DNA of 64,000 bases from assembly GCA_902629075.1 (NCBI GenBank), contig CACOPK010000001.1:62001-126000 (forward strand), written 5' to 3'. The translations under genes and the position numbers were made by a program. Positions 8,992 through 19,729 of the stretch are shown one piece after another. Below the pieces are notes generated by a model. The model made no database searches. It was given only the letters and a program-made list of their open reading frames with translations, and had not been told where the DNA came from. Position 1 is the stretch's first letter; each line of letters opens with the position of its first letter. The stretch comes from an uncultured Pelagibacteraceae bacterium. Its GTDB lineage: Bacteria > Pseudomonadota > Alphaproteobacteria > Pelagibacterales > Pelagibacteraceae.

Positions 8992-10350
8992 ATGTTTGAA
9001 AACTTAACAAATAAATTTGAAGAAATATTTTCTTCTTTAAAAAAGGCGCCTTCATTGAATGAAGCCCAAGTAGATGAGGGTTTGAGAGGTATTAGACAAG
9101 CTTTGCTAGAAGCAGATGTCTCTTTAGATGTTGCTAAAGACTTTGTAGATAAAGTTAAACCAAAAGCACTTGGACAAGAAATAGTTAGATCTACATCTCC
9201 AGGACAGATGGTTGTAAAAATTGTTTATGATGAATTAGTAAATTTGCTAGGGGAAAAAAATTCAGAAGTTAATCTAAATGCAGTTCCACCCGTTACAGTT
9301 ATGATGGTTGGTCTTCAAGGATCTGGAAAAACAACCTCTACAGCTAAGCTTGCTAGTTATTTAGAAAAAAATAAGAAAAAAAAGGTTATGATGGTAAGTT
9401 TAGATATTTACAGACCTGCAGCTCAAGAACAATTAAGACTTCTTGGTGAACAAAATAATATAAATACCCTTCCAGTAATTGAAGGACAATTACCATCTGA
9501 CATTTGTCAAAGAGCAATTAACGCAGCAAAACTTAATGGCAGTGATGTAATTTTATTTGATACTGCAGGAAGAACACAAATAGATTTACAAATGATGAGT
9601 GAGATAAATCAAATTGAGGGTATAATTAATCCTTCAGAAGTAATGTTAGTAGCAGACTCACTTACAGGACAAGTTGCTGCAAATGTAGCGAAAGAATTCA
9701 AAAATACAGTTAACTTGACAGGAATTATTTTAACCAGGTCAGATGGAGATGGAAGAGGTGGTGCAGCTTTAAGTATGAAATATGTTGCAGAAGTGCCCAT
9801 TAAATTTTTAGGAGTCGGAGAAAAAATTGATAACTTAGAAGTTTTCCATCCAGATAGAATAGCAAATAGAATTTTAGGTATGGGGGATATTGTATCTCTT
9901 GTAGAAAAAGCATCAGAGGATCTTGATCAAGAAAATATAAAAAAAACTGAGGAAAATTTAAAAAAAGGTCAATTCACCCTTGATGATTATTTATCACAAT
10001 TAAAACAAATGAAAAAAATGGGAGGTATAGAGGGCATTATGTCTTTCTTGCCAGGTGTTTCAAAAATAAAATCACAAATGGATCAAGCTGGCGTTGATGA
10101 AAAAATAATTTCTAAAAATGAAGCAGTAATTTTATCTATGACTAAAAAAGAAAGAGCTAATCCAAAAATTATTGACGGCTCTAGAAAAAAAAGAATTGCT
10201 AATGGCTCAGGAACTGACATTGCCACTATCAATAAACTGTTAAAACAATTCAAAATGATGTCTGAAATGATGAAGAAGATGTCAAAAGGGAATATGAAAG
10301 GAATGGCGGATAAAGGAATTCCACCTGAACTTTTTAATCAACTTAAATAA
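8992..10350 (+). CDS. ffh: Signal recognition particle protein Ffh
   Basis: GTPase subunit of the signal recognition particle, which binds signal sequences of nascent membrane proteins. N domain about 1-95, G domain with GLQGSGKTTS, DTAGRTQ and TRSDGDGRGG, then a Met-rich M domain (about 300-452) with an MMKKMSKGNMKGM-type helix for RNA and signal-sequence binding. The ATG at 8992 (MFENLTNKF) matches the family N-terminus; an in-frame TTG four codons earlier is less likely. The structured leader ends about 15 bases upstream. Begins the ffh-rpsP-trmD-rplS cluster. Confidence 0.96.
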   Translation: MFENLTNKFEEIFSSLKKAPSLNEAQVDEGLRGIRQALLEADVSLDVAKDFVDKVKPKALGQEIVRSTSPGQMVVKIVYDELVNLLGEKNSEVNLNAVPPVTVMMVGLQGSGKTTSTAKLASYLEKNKKKKVMMVSLDIYRPAAQEQLRLLGEQNNINTLPVIEGQLPSDICQRAINAAKLNGSDVILFDTAGRTQIDLQMMSEINQIEGIINPSEVMLVADSLTGQVAANVAKEFKNTVNLTGIILTRSDGDGRGGAALSMKYVAEVPIKFLGVGEKIDNLEVFHPDRIANRILGMGDIVSLVEKASEDLDQENIKKTEENLKKGQFTLDDYLSQLKQMKKMGGIEGIMSFLPGVSKIKSQMDQAGVDEKIISKNEAVILSMTKKERANPKIIDGSRKKRIANGSGTDIATINKLLKQFKMMSEMMKKMSKGNMKGMADKGIPPELFNQLK

Positions 10351-10364
10351 AAGGAGAACAACAT

Positions 10365-10769
10365 ATGTTAAAACTTAGGTTATCAAGAGGAGGTACAAAA
10401 AAAAGACCTGTATATAAAATCGTTGTTGCAGAGAGTAGATTTGCAAGAGACGGTAGATTTATAGAAAAATTAGGTTTTTTTAATCCTCTACTTCCAAAAG
10501 AAAAAAAAGAAAGAATAGGTTTGGAAAGTGAAAGAATAAAATATTGGTTAAGCCAAGGAGCACAACCAACAACTAGAGTTGCTAGAATTTTAGGTGAAAA
10601 TAATTTTATTCCTATGCCAAAGTCAGGAAATAATCCAAATAAAGCTATCCCTAAAAAAGAAAGAAATAAAGAAGAAGAATCTCCAAAGGAAGAAGCTAAA
10701 CCAGCAGCAGAAGCTAAAAAGGAAGAGGCTAAACCAGCAGCAGAAGCTAAAAAGGAAGAGGGCAAATAA
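10365..10769 (+). CDS. rpsP: 30S ribosomal protein S16 with extended C-terminus
   Basis: Core S16 (about residues 1-85, starting MLKLRLSRGGTKKRPVYKIV) followed by a Lys/Glu/Ala-rich tail that brings the length to 134 aa against about 80-90 for most bacteria. The tail includes two near-identical 11-residue units (EEAKPAAEAKK). A good ribosome binding site (AAAGGAGAAC) precedes the ATG. Part of the conserved rpsP-trmD-rplS order (rimM is missing between rpsP and trmD). Confidence 0.96.
   Translation: MLKLRLSRGGTKKRPVYKIVVAESRFARDGRFIEKLGFFNPLLPKEKKERIGLESERIKYWLSQGAQPTTRVARILGENNFIPMPKSGNNPNKAIPKKERNKEEESPKEEAKPAAEAKKEEAKPAAEAKKEEGK
10688..10760 (+). repeat. 33-bp tandem repeat in rpsP
   Basis: Two 33-bp copies (10688-10720 and 10721-10753) differ at one base; a 7-base partial third copy follows. 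Each unit encodes 11 residues of the charged S16 tail. It is in frame and so changes tail length only. Confidence 0.9.
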
Positions 10770-10781
10770 AGAGTAATACAA

Positions 10782-11471
10782 ATGTTCAAAGTCAAAATAT
10801 TTACACTCTATCCTGAATTTTTTCCTGGTCCTTTTGATAAAGGTATTTATGGAAATGCACTTGAAAAAAAAATTTGGGATTTGAAAATTGTAAATATAAG
10901 AGACTTTGCAGAAGATAAACACAAAACAGTCGATGACACGCCTTATGGAGGCGGCTCTGGAATGGTAATGAGAGCAGATGTAGTTGCGAATTCATTAGAT
11001 AAAAATATGGAGTCTAAAGAGAAAGTATATTATTTGAGTCCAAGAGGAAGTCTTTTAAACCAAGAGATTACAAAAAAAATTTCAAAAGAAAAATTTTTAA
11101 ATATTTTATGTGGTCATTTTGAAGGAGTTGACCAAAGAGTCTTAGATAACCGAAATATTGAAGAGATTAGTATTGGTGATTACGTAATTTCTGGTGGAGA
11201 AACTGCTTCCTATATTATTCTTGATAGTGTGCTAAGATTAATACCTGGGGTATTAGGAAATGAAGCTTCAATAGTAGATGAAAGCTTTGAAAATGGACTT
11301 TTAGAATATCCTCAATATACCAAACCTCAAATTTGGCAGAAAAATAAGGTTCCAGAGGTTTTATTATCAGGAGATCATGCTAAAATTAAACACTGGCGTT
11401 TATCCCAATCTGAGGCTATAACACGCGACCGAAGACCAGATTTGTGGCAAAAACATAACAAGAAAAACTAG
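10782..11471 (+). CDS. trmD: tRNA (guanine37-N1)-methyltransferase TrmD
   Basis: Methylates G37 next to the anticodon with S-adenosylmethionine. The 229-aa protein carries the SPOUT knot motifs, including [24 protein letters not shown] and [12 protein letters not shown], and ends in the usual C-terminal helix domain. It lies 12 bases after rpsP and 4 bases before rplS, the classic ribosomal protein/tRNA methyltransferase operon. Confidence 0.97.
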   Translation: MFKVKIFTLYPEFFPGPFDKGIYGNALEKKIWDLKIVNIRDFAEDKHKTVDDTPYGGGSGMVMRADVVANSLDKNMESKEKVYYLSPRGSLLNQEITKKISKEKFLNILCGHFEGVDQRVLDNRNIEEISIGDYVISGGETASYIILDSVLRLIPGVLGNEASIVDESFENGLLEYPQYTKPQIWQKNKVPEVLLSGDHAKIKHWRLSQSEAITRDRRPDLWQKHNKKN

Positions 11472-11475
11472 TAAA

Positions 11476-12063
11476 ATGAAAAATATAGAAGAAATAAATA
11501 GTTCAAAAGTAAAACAAATTATTGCACAAAAGAAACATCCCGAGTTCTTTCCTGGTGATATTATTAAAGTTGGAGTTAAAATAACAGAGGGTAAAAGAGA
11601 CAGAATTCAATACTTTGAGGGTGTTTGTATTGCAAAAAAAAATAGAGATATAAACTCTTCTTTTACGGTTAGAAAAATTTCTTTCGGTGAAGGTGTTGAA
11701 AGAACATTTGCACTTTATAGTACAGCTGTTGATACAATAAAAGTTATTAGATCTGGAAAAGTAAGAAGAGCTAAACTTTATTATTTAAGAGATAGAACGG
11801 GTAAATCAGCAAGAATTTCAGAAAAAATAAAAAAGAAAATTGGCATTGATTTAGAAACAAAAGTCCATGAAGTTACAAAAGAAAATACCGCTGAACCGAT
11901 TGAGGAACCGACAAAGTCTGAAGTAAGAAAAGAGGAATCTAAATCAACAGAAGCTCCTAAAGTGGAAGCTCAAAAAGATGATGTTAAGACTCAAGATAAA
12001 ATTGAGCCAAAGAAAAAAGAAGTAATTAAGAAAGAAGAGAAAAAAAAAGAAGAAAAGAAATAA
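11476..12063 (+). CDS. rplS: 50S ribosomal protein L19 with long charged tail
   Basis: Residues 1 to about 120 are a normal L19 ([47 protein letters not shown]). A further 75 or so residues are almost entirely Lys, Glu, Ser, Thr and Pro, ending in a poly-Lys/Glu run, so the protein is 195 aa instead of about 115-125. The neighbouring S16 has a similar tail. The extension is probably disordered; its role is unknown. Confidence 0.96.
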   Translation: MKNIEEINSSKVKQIIAQKKHPEFFPGDIIKVGVKITEGKRDRIQYFEGVCIAKKNRDINSSFTVRKISFGEGVERTFALYSTAVDTIKVIRSGKVRRAKLYYLRDRTGKSARISEKIKKKIGIDLETKVHEVTKENTAEPIEEPTKSEVRKEESKSTEAPKVEAQKDDVKTQDKIEPKKKEVIKKEEKKKEEKK

Positions 12064-12074
12064 TTTTTTTCTAA

Positions 12075-13478
12075 ATGCCTAAAACTCTTTACGATAAAAT
12101 ATGGAATGAGCATCTTGTTCACCAACAAGAAGATGGAACTTCGTTGTTATTCGTTGATAGACACTTAATACATGAAGTCACAAGTCCCCAAGCATTTGAG
12201 GGATTAAGAAATTCTAATAGAAAAGTTAGACAACCAGGTCTTACTCTTGCAGTTGCAGATCATAATGTTCCTACTACTGACAGGTCAAAAGGAATTTCAG
12301 ATGAAGAGTCCAAAATTCAAGTTGAAACTTTAGAGGCCAACTGCAAGGAATTTGGCGTTGAGCTTTTTAGTATGGGAGATAAAAGACAAGGAATTGTTCA
12401 TGTTACAGGACCAGAACAAGGTTTTACACAACCAGGAACAATCATTGTTTGTGGAGATAGCCATACAGCAACACATGGTGCTTTTGGAGCTCTAGCTTTT
12501 GGAATTGGTACATCGGAAGTTGAACATGTATTAGCAACACAAACCTTGGTTCAAAAAAAATCTAAAAATTTTAGAATTAATGTAAATGGAAGCTTACCTA
12601 TCGGTGTTACCTCAAAGGATATAATCCTTCAAATAATCGGAAAAATAGGTACTGCAGGTGGCACAGGTTATGTACTTGAGTATGCCGGTAATTTGATTAA
12701 ATCTTTAAGCGTTGAAAATAGAATGACTATTTGCAATATGACAATAGAGGGTGGGGCAAGAGCAGGCTTAATCGAACCTGATGAAAAAGTTTTTGATTAC
12801 TTAAAAGGTAAACCCATGTCTCCTAAAAAAGAAAATTGGGATAAGGCTTTAGAGTACTGGAATACTCTTAAATCTGATCATGGAGCAAATTTTGATAAAG
12901 AAATTAACTTAAGTGGAGAGGATATAAAACCAATGGTAACTTGGGGAACTTCTCCTCAAGATGTAGTTACAATTGATGAAAAAGTTCCAAATCCAGACAA
13001 CGAAAAAGATCCTGATAAAAAAAATTCAATTGAAAGATCCCTTAAGTATATGGGTTTAAGAGCAAATACAAAAGTGAAGGATATTAAGATAGATAAAGTT
13101 TTTATAGGCAGCTGTACAAATGGAAGAATTGAAGATTTAAGAGAAGCTGCAAAAATATTAAAAAACAAAAAAATTGCAAATCATGTAAACGCCATGGTTG
13201 TCCCTGGTTCAGGGTTAGTAAAACAACAAGCAGAGCAAGAAGGATTAGATAAAATATTCATTGATTCAGGATTTGAATGGAGAGAACCGGGGTGTTCAAT
13301 GTGTTTGGCTATGAATGCAGATAAATTAAAACCAGAAGAGAGATGCGCTTCCACTTCAAACAGAAATTTTGAAGGAAGACAAGGACGAGGTGGAAGGACC
13401 CATTTAGTAAGCCCGGGTATGGCCGCCGCCGCCGCAATTTCAGGAAATTTAGATGATGTTAGAAAGTATCAAAATTAA
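12075..13478 (+). CDS. leuC: 3-isopropylmalate dehydratase large subunit LeuC
   Basis: Aconitase-family enzyme that isomerises 2- and 3-isopropylmalate in leucine synthesis. The three cysteines that bind the [4Fe-4S] cluster are seen in GSCTNGR and [11 protein letters not shown], together with the substrate motif [13 protein letters not shown]. At 467 aa the length is normal. The stop overlaps the ATG of leuD by one base, so the two subunits are translationally coupled. Confidence 0.97.
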   Translation: MPKTLYDKIWNEHLVHQQEDGTSLLFVDRHLIHEVTSPQAFEGLRNSNRKVRQPGLTLAVADHNVPTTDRSKGISDEESKIQVETLEANCKEFGVELFSMGDKRQGIVHVTGPEQGFTQPGTIIVCGDSHTATHGAFGALAFGIGTSEVEHVLATQTLVQKKSKNFRINVNGSLPIGVTSKDIILQIIGKIGTAGGTGYVLEYAGNLIKSLSVENRMTICNMTIEGGARAGLIEPDEKVFDYLKGKPMSPKKENWDKALEYWNTLKSDHGANFDKEINLSGEDIKPMVTWGTSPQDVVTIDEKVPNPDNEKDPDKKNSIERSLKYMGLRANTKVKDIKIDKVFIGSCTNGRIEDLREAAKILKNKKIANHVNAMVVPGSGLVKQQAEQEGLDKIFIDSGFEWREPGCSMCLAMNADKLKPEERCASTSNRNFEGRQGRGGRTHLVSPGMAAAAAISGNLDDVRKYQN

Positions 13479-14083
13479 TGCAAAAATTTAATAAATTAAG
13501 AAGTATACCAGCATATTTACCAATAGTTAATATTGATACAGATATGTTAATACCAAAACAATTCCTAAAAACCATAAAAAGAACTGGTCTTGGTAAAAAC
13601 TTATTTTTTGAGATGAGATATGATGATAAGGGAAATATCATAAAAGATTTTATATTAAATCAAAATCCCTATAATGAATCTAAAATACTAATAGCTGGAA
13701 AAAATTTTGGATGTGGTTCATCAAGAGAACATGCACCTTGGGCTTTGCTTGATTTTGGAATAACGTGTGTAATTAGCCCCAGCTATGCAGATATTTTTTA
13801 TAATAATTGTTTTAAAAATGGAATATTGCCAATCATTCTTGATGAACAAAAAATAAAAGAAATTTCTGAATATTCGAATAGAAAAGAAGAAATAGAAATT
13901 GACCTGGTAGAACAAAAAATAATTTTTGGAAATAATAAAATAAATTTTGAGATAGACTCATTTAAAAAAAAATGTCTTTTGGAAGGTTTGGATGATATCG
14001 CTTTGTCTTTAGAAAAAACCGACAAAATCGCAAACTTTGAAAATAATTTAAAAAATTCAAAGCCTTGGATTTTTAATGATTAA
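13478..14083 (+). CDS. leuD: 3-isopropylmalate dehydratase small subunit LeuD
   Basis: Swivel-domain partner of LeuC. Of 201 aa, it shows the conserved [12 protein letters not shown] segment near the N-terminus and the [15 protein letters not shown] motif at about residues 72-86. The 3' end overlaps leuB by 8 bases. The order leuC-leuD-leuB gives two successive steps of leucine synthesis; leuA is not in the window. Confidence 0.97.
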   Translation: MQKFNKLRSIPAYLPIVNIDTDMLIPKQFLKTIKRTGLGKNLFFEMRYDDKGNIIKDFILNQNPYNESKILIAGKNFGCGSSREHAPWALLDFGITCVISPSYADIFYNNCFKNGILPIILDEQKIKEISEYSNRKEEIEIDLVEQKIIFGNNKINFEIDSFKKKCLLEGLDDIALSLEKTDKIANFENNLKNSKPWIFND

Positions 14084-15182
14084 AATTAAAAAAAGAAAAT
14101 TTTTGCTTTTACCGGGAGATGGTATTGGTCCAGAGGTCGTCTCTGAAGTTAAAAAAATTATACTTTGGTTAAACAAAAGTAAATCTTTAGATTTTGAAAT
14201 TGATGAAGATTTAGCGGGTGGTGTATCTTATGATAAATATGGAACCCCTATAACTGACGAAGTATTTTATAAAGCATTAGAATCGGAAGCAGTGATATTA
14301 GGTGCAGTTGGTGGACCTAAATGGGATAACGTAGAGTTTTCAAAAAAACCAGAAAGAGCGTTGTTGAAATTAAGAAAAGAGTTAAAACTTTTTGCTAATC
14401 TTAGACCAGCAATTTGTTTCAAACAATTAGTTGAAGCATCTACACTTAAACCAGAAATAGTTTCAGGATTAGATATTATGATTGTAAGAGAACTTACAGG
14501 TGGAATTTATTTCGGAGAACCCAGGGGAATTAAGCCAATTGATAATGGAGAAAGAAAAGGAATTAATACCCATACATATACTTCTAGTGAGATACAAAGA
14601 GTTGCTAGAGTTGCATTTGATTTAGCAAAAAAAAGAAAAAATAAGGTTACATCTTGTGAAAAATCAAATGTTATGGAAGCTGGGCTTTTATGGAGAGAAG
14701 AAGTACAAGATCTTCACGAAAAAGAATATAAAGACGTAGAGCTCAACCATATGTTAGCAGACAATTGTGCAATGCAACTTTTAAGAAATCCAAAACAATT
14801 TGATGTAATTGTAACAGATAATTTATTTGGAGATATGCTTTCCGATCAAGCTTCTATGCTTACAGGTTCTCTAGGACTTTTACCATCTGCATCTTTAGGA
14901 GCTAAAAATAAAGAGGGACAAATGAGAGCAATGTATGAACCAATACATGGTTCCGCTCCAGATATTGCGGGCAAAGGAGTAGCAAATCCAATAGCTACTA
15001 TTTTAAGTTTTGCTATGGCATTAAGATACTCTCTTAATTTAGATAAAGAGGCAAATGCACTTGAAAAAGCTGTGCAAGATGTATTAGATGATGGTTTAAG
15101 AACAAAAGATATAATTTCTGAAGGAAAAAAAGAAGTATCCACATCTCAAATGGGTGATGCGATAATTTCAAAATTGCAATGA
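14076..15182 (+). CDS. leuB: 3-isopropylmalate dehydrogenase LeuB
   Basis: NAD-dependent oxidative decarboxylase making 2-oxoisocaproate in leucine synthesis, 368 aa. [11 protein letters not shown] near the N-terminus, [14 protein letters not shown] and the signature [19 protein letters not shown] are present, followed by the NAD-binding [11 protein letters not shown] loop. The start overlaps leuD. The next gene (an acyl-CoA dehydrogenase) begins 26 bases on, with no obvious terminator. Confidence 0.97.
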   Translation: MIKIKKRKFLLLPGDGIGPEVVSEVKKIILWLNKSKSLDFEIDEDLAGGVSYDKYGTPITDEVFYKALESEAVILGAVGGPKWDNVEFSKKPERALLKLRKELKLFANLRPAICFKQLVEASTLKPEIVSGLDIMIVRELTGGIYFGEPRGIKPIDNGERKGINTHTYTSSEIQRVARVAFDLAKKRKNKVTSCEKSNVMEAGLLWREEVQDLHEKEYKDVELNHMLADNCAMQLLRNPKQFDVIVTDNLFGDMLSDQASMLTGSLGLLPSASLGAKNKEGQMRAMYEPIHGSAPDIAGKGVANPIATILSFAMALRYSLNLDKEANALEKAVQDVLDDGLRTKDIISEGKKEVSTSQMGDAIISKLQ

Positions 15183-15208
15183 TTATCCATTTATTTTAAG
15201 GTTCACAA

Positions 15209-16972
15209 ATGCCAAATTATACTGCACCAGTTGAAGATATGATGTTTCTGTTTGATAAATTAAGAAACAACAAAAACTATAATGAAATCGAAAAGTATAA
15301 AGAAGTTAATTCTGAATTGGTAAAAAATATTTTAGATGAGGCAGCAAAAATAAATCAAAATATAATTTTGCCACTAGCAAAAATAGGAGATGAAAACCCA
15401 ACTGTCTTAGAAAATGGCGTAGTAAGAACACCTCCAGGTTATAAAGAAGCTTATAAAAAATTTATAGAAGATGGGTGGACTTCGTTATCTTGTGATCCAA
15501 AATATGGAGGTCAAGGAATGCCAAAAACTGTAAGTGCTTTTTTTGATGAAATGTTATCTTCAGCTAGTTTATCTTTTAAATTATATAGTGAACTGAGTAT
15601 AGGAGCATATAATTGTATAAATCACCATGCAACTGATGAAATTAAAAATAAATATTTACCTAAGATGGTAGAAGGCAAATGGAGTGGAACCATGTGTCTG
15701 ACAGAACCAGTATGTGGTACTGATCTTGGATTACTTAAAACTAAAGCCGAAGAACAAGATGATGGAACTTTCAAATTAAATGGACAAAAAATATTTATCA
15801 CATCTGGTGATCATGATTTGACAGAAAATATTATCCATCTTGTAATTGCAAGAGCAAGTGATTCACCAAAAGGAACTAAGGGTATCAGTTTATTTTTAGT
15901 ACCAAAATTTAAAGTTAATGATGATGGTTCTTTAGGACAACGAAATGGAATCTCAACTGGCTCTATAGAAAGTAAAATGGGAATTAAGGGTTCAGCAACA
16001 TGTGTTTTAAATTTTGATGATGCAGTTGGTTACATGATAGGTCCAAAAAATAAGGGTTTAAATTCAATGTTTACAATGATGAATCTTGAAAGAATTGTCG
16101 TAGGTATACAAGGATTAGGAATTTCCGAAATAGCTTATCAAAATTCACTTAGCTATGCAAAAGAACGAAAACAGGGAAAAACAAATAATAGTAAATCCCA
16201 AAACGGCGCAGACCAAATAATAGATCATGCAGATATACGAAGATCTCTTCTTAACATGAAATCTATAATAGAGGGTGAGAGAGCCCTTTGTTTTTGGTTA
16301 TCACAACAAACTGAAGTTAGCTTATACCATGATGATGTGAATATTAAAAAAGAGGCATCCGACTTTGTCTCATTAATGACACCAGTAGTAAAAACTATGT
16401 TTACTGACTTAGGAATGGAAATTACAAGTGATGCAATGCAAGTTTTTGGTGGCTATGGATATACTAAGGATCAAGGTATTGAGCAGCTTTATAGAGATAA
16501 TAGAATAACACCAATATATGAAGGAACAAATTCTGTACAAGCACTTGATTTAGTTTTTAGAAAATTAATAAATAAAAACGGGGATATAATTGACAAATAT
16601 TTAAAAGTGATAAAAGACGACTTTAAGAAAAATGACGAGCGAATTAAACCTTTTATAGATGATTTCAACAATAGTTTAGAATATTTAAATAAGTTTACCG
16701 TATGGATCAAAGATAAACTTAAAAACTCAAAAGATGATGCAAGCGCAGCATGTAATGATTATTTAAAAGCATTAGGTTTTGTCTCAATTGCCCATTCTTG
16801 GATAAAAGTATTAGAAGTTTGCTTCGAAGACTATGAAAATAATAAAAATTTTTATGAAGATAAAATTCAAACTGCTAAATTTTATTTTAAAAGAGTTTTG
16901 CCAAGAACTGAAAACCATTTTAGAATAGCTACAACTGGAAGTGAATATATAATGAAATTTAAATTCAACTAA
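15209..16972 (+). CDS. dmdC: Acyl-CoA dehydrogenase, DmdC-like (3-methylmercaptopropionyl-CoA dehydrogenase)
   Basis: FAD-dependent dehydrogenase of the long (about 590 aa) acyl-CoA dehydrogenase branch that includes DmdC, which oxidises 3-methylmercaptopropionyl-CoA. Seen: TMCLTEPVCGTDLGLL in the flavin/substrate region, QVFGGYGYTKDQGIEQLYRD and the catalytic-base region IYEGTNSVQALDL. It lies two bases before an acyl-CoA synthetase, itself directly before dmdA, so the DmdC role is inferred mainly from context. It could act on other short acyl-CoAs. Confidence 0.85.
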   Translation: MPNYTAPVEDMMFLFDKLRNNKNYNEIEKYKEVNSELVKNILDEAAKINQNIILPLAKIGDENPTVLENGVVRTPPGYKEAYKKFIEDGWTSLSCDPKYGGQGMPKTVSAFFDEMLSSASLSFKLYSELSIGAYNCINHHATDEIKNKYLPKMVEGKWSGTMCLTEPVCGTDLGLLKTKAEEQDDGTFKLNGQKIFITSGDHDLTENIIHLVIARASDSPKGTKGISLFLVPKFKVNDDGSLGQRNGISTGSIESKMGIKGSATCVLNFDDAVGYMIGPKNKGLNSMFTMMNLERIVVGIQGLGISEIAYQNSLSYAKERKQGKTNNSKSQNGADQIIDHADIRRSLLNMKSIIEGERALCFWLSQQTEVSLYHDDVNIKKEASDFVSLMTPVVKTMFTDLGMEITSDAMQVFGGYGYTKDQGIEQLYRDNRITPIYEGTNSVQALDLVFRKLINKNGDIIDKYLKVIKDDFKKNDERIKPFIDDFNNSLEYLNKFTVWIKDKLKNSKDDASAACNDYLKALGFVSIAHSWIKVLEVCFEDYENNKNFYEDKIQTAKFYFKRVLPRTENHFRIATTGSEYIMKFKFN

Positions 16973-16973
16973 T

Positions 16974-18599
16974 ATGAATAATTATGAAACACATTTAGAA
17001 AAGAATGAGGCAAATTTTGTTCCATTAACTCCCCTAAGTTTTCTAGAAAGAGCAAAAGACATTTACCCAAATTATGAAGCTCTAGTTTATGAGAAAAGGA
17101 GCTATAGTTGGACAGATGTGTACGAAAGATGTACTAAATTTGCTAGTGCGTTAGAGAAAGTGGGTATAGGTATAGGAGACACTGTTTCAGTAATGGCATT
17201 TAATACCCCCGAAATTTTTGAGGCCCATTACTCAGTACCTATGACTGGAGCCGTACTAAACACTATTAATGTAAGACTTGATGCAAAAACAGTTTCTTAT
17301 ATTTTGAACCATAGCGAGGCCAAAGTATTTATTGTTGATAGACAACTACATTCAATAATAGAAAAAGCACTCATAACAGTTAAAAAAAAACCAATAATTA
17401 TTGATATACAAGATGAATATGCAGATCAAAAATTGCTAAAAAAGATTGGTGAACACGAATATGAAGAATTTTTGAATACAGGAGATACAAATTATATTTG
17501 GAAAAGACCAAAAGATGAATGGCAAGCAATTTCACTTAACTACACATCAGGCACAACTGGAAACCCCAAAGGAGTCGTTTATCATCACAGAGGATCATAT
17601 CTTATGTCAACAGGAAGTGCAGTTGCATGGAACATGCCTAATAGATTAAACTTCTTAACAGTAGTTCCAATGTTTCATTGCAATGGCTGGGGATATCCTT
17701 GGACAATACCTATGTTAAATGGAAAAACTGTATGTTTAAGAGCTATAGATGTAAAAAAAATATTTGAATTAATTGAAAAACACGACATTACTCATTTTGG
17801 TGGAGCTCCAATTGTACTAAATATGATTACAGGAGCCTCCTCTGAGCAAAAAAAATTAAATAATAAAGTTTACGTACTCACTGCTGGGGCTCCTCCACCA
17901 AGCATTATATTTAAAAAAATGAGAGCCTTAGGATTTGAGGTAATGCACGTCTACGGTTTAACAGAGACATATGGACATGTAACTCAATGTGCGTGGAATG
18001 ATGATTGGGACTCATTAGATGAGGACAAGCAAAATGAGATTAAAGCAAGACAAGGGGTAAGATATCCAAATACAGAAGATGTAATGGTCATTGATCCTGA
18101 GACAATGATACCTGTACCTAAAGATGGAAAATCTATGGGGGAAATTATGATTAGAGGAAATGTTGTAATGAAAGGATATTTTAAAGACAAAGAAGCAACT
18201 AAAAAATCAATGTCAAATGGCTGGTTTCATTCTGGAGACTTAGCAGTAATGCACCCTGATGGATATATAAAAATTCAAGATAGATCTAAAGATATAATTA
18301 TTTCTGGTGGCGAAAATATATCTTCAATTGAAATTGAAAACACATTGGCAAAACATCCTGCTGTATCTATTGTAGCCGTAGTTGCAAAATTAGATGAAAA
18401 GTGGGGTGAAGTTCCTTGTGCATTTATAGAAAAAGTCAAAGACAAAGAAGTTTCCGAAAGAGAATTAATTTCTTTTTGTAAAGAAACTTTAGCTGGTTTT
18501 AAAGTTCCAAAAAGGATTAGTTTTTGTGAACTTCCAAAAACATCGACTGGGAAAATCCAAAAATTTGAATTGAGAAAAATTGCAAAGGAATTGGATTAA
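16974..18599 (+). CDS. dmdB: Acyl-CoA synthetase, DmdB-like (3-methylmercaptopropionate-CoA ligase)
   Basis: Adenylate-forming ligase of 541 aa. The AMP-binding motif YTSGTTGNPKGVVYHH, GLTETYG, the hinge DRSKDIIISGGENISS and the late catalytic lysine in PKTSTGKIQK are all present. DmdB activates methylmercaptopropionate, the product of DmdA, to its CoA ester; its position between a DmdC-like gene and dmdA supports that role. The sequence alone would also fit another medium/short-chain acyl-CoA synthetase. Confidence 0.87.
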   Translation: MNNYETHLEKNEANFVPLTPLSFLERAKDIYPNYEALVYEKRSYSWTDVYERCTKFASALEKVGIGIGDTVSVMAFNTPEIFEAHYSVPMTGAVLNTINVRLDAKTVSYILNHSEAKVFIVDRQLHSIIEKALITVKKKPIIIDIQDEYADQKLLKKIGEHEYEEFLNTGDTNYIWKRPKDEWQAISLNYTSGTTGNPKGVVYHHRGSYLMSTGSAVAWNMPNRLNFLTVVPMFHCNGWGYPWTIPMLNGKTVCLRAIDVKKIFELIEKHDITHFGGAPIVLNMITGASSEQKKLNNKVYVLTAGAPPPSIIFKKMRALGFEVMHVYGLTETYGHVTQCAWNDDWDSLDEDKQNEIKARQGVRYPNTEDVMVIDPETMIPVPKDGKSMGEIMIRGNVVMKGYFKDKEATKKSMSNGWFHSGDLAVMHPDGYIKIQDRSKDIIISGGENISSIEIENTLAKHPAVSIVAVVAKLDEKWGEVPCAFIEKVKDKEVSERELISFCKETLAGFKVPKRISFCELPKTSTGKIQKFELRKIAKELD

Positions 18600-19709
18600 A
18601 TGAAATCTTTTTCTATTGCCAAATCTAGAAGATTAAGGAGTACTCCTTATACTTCACGTATAGAAAATCAAGGCGTTACAGCATATACTTCTTATAATCA
18701 CATGCTACTACCCGCAGCATTTGGATCTTTGGTAGACTCTTATCATCATTTGAAAAAAAATGTTCAGATATGGGACGTTGCTGGTGAAAGACAAGTTGAA
18801 ATATCTGGGAAAGATTCTGCAAAATTAGTACAACTAATGACCTGTAGAGATTTATCAAATTCTAAAATTGGTAGATGTTATTATTGTCCTATTATAGATG
18901 ATAATGCTGGAATTATTAATGATCCTGTTGTTTTAAAACTAAGCGATGAGAAATGGTGGATATCAATAGCAGATTCAGATGTAATTTTATTTGCTAAAGG
19001 CCTGGCAATTGGAAATAATTTTGATGTAGAAATTTGTGAACCAAATGTTGATATTATGGCAGTTCAGGGCCCAAAATCATTTGCACTTTTGGAGAAAGTT
19101 TTCGGAGAAAAAATTACACAATTAAAATTTTTTGGATTTGATTATTATGATTTTAAAGGAACAAAACATCTTATCGCAAGATCAGGTTGGTCAAAACAAG
19201 GTGGTTATGAGATATATGTTGAAAATACAAAATCGGGTTTAGACTTATATGATCATTTATTTGAAATAGGCAAAGAATTTGATGTTAAACCAGGCTGCCC
19301 AAATCTTATTGAGCGAATAGAAAGTGGCCTTTTATCATACGGTAATGATATGGATATGTTCGATAATCCATTTGAATGTGGTTTTGACAAATATGTTAAT
19401 ATAGATTCAGATATAAATTTTCTTGGAAAAGACAAATTAAAAAGGATTAGAGCAGATGGAATTAAAAGAAAATTAGTAGGATTAATTATTGATACGAATG
19501 AAATAAGTCTAACAAAGTCATTAGAAGTTAAAGATGATAAGGATAATAATATTGGAGAATTGAGGTCAGCATGCTTTTCACCACATTTTAATAAAGTTAT
19601 TGGGATAGCTATGATTAATAAACCTTATTGTTCACCATCACAGAATGTTAAAATTGAGGTAAATAGTAAAATTTGTAATGGAAAAGTTTGTGATTTACCA
19701 TTCATCTAG
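18600..19709 (+). CDS. dmdA: Dimethylsulfoniopropionate demethylase DmdA
   Basis: Tetrahydrofolate-dependent enzyme that removes a methyl group from DMSP, giving methylmercaptopropionate and 5-methyl-THF. The protein has the GcvT (aminomethyltransferase) fold: [20 protein letters not shown] early on, [19 protein letters not shown] and a C-terminal GcvT_C barrel. The N-terminal [18 protein letters not shown] block is typical of SAR11 DmdA, and 369 aa is the expected length. The ATG follows the ligase stop without a gap. Paralogous GcvT-like demethylases are the alternative, but context favours DmdA. Confidence 0.93.
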   Translation: MKSFSIAKSRRLRSTPYTSRIENQGVTAYTSYNHMLLPAAFGSLVDSYHHLKKNVQIWDVAGERQVEISGKDSAKLVQLMTCRDLSNSKIGRCYYCPIIDDNAGIINDPVVLKLSDEKWWISIADSDVILFAKGLAIGNNFDVEICEPNVDIMAVQGPKSFALLEKVFGEKITQLKFFGFDYYDFKGTKHLIARSGWSKQGGYEIYVENTKSGLDLYDHLFEIGKEFDVKPGCPNLIERIESGLLSYGNDMDMFDNPFECGFDKYVNIDSDINFLGKDKLKRIRADGIKRKLVGLIIDTNEISLTKSLEVKDDKDNNIGELRSACFSPHFNKVIGIAMINKPYCSPSQNVKIEVNSKICNGKVCDLPFI

Positions 19710-19729
19710 TATAACATCACATAATTACC

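Noticed and set aside
10343..10922. Minus-strand frames with Ser/Ala/Phe repeats opposite rpsP
   Set aside because: They are the reverse image of the rpsP tail repeat, with no ribosome binding site.
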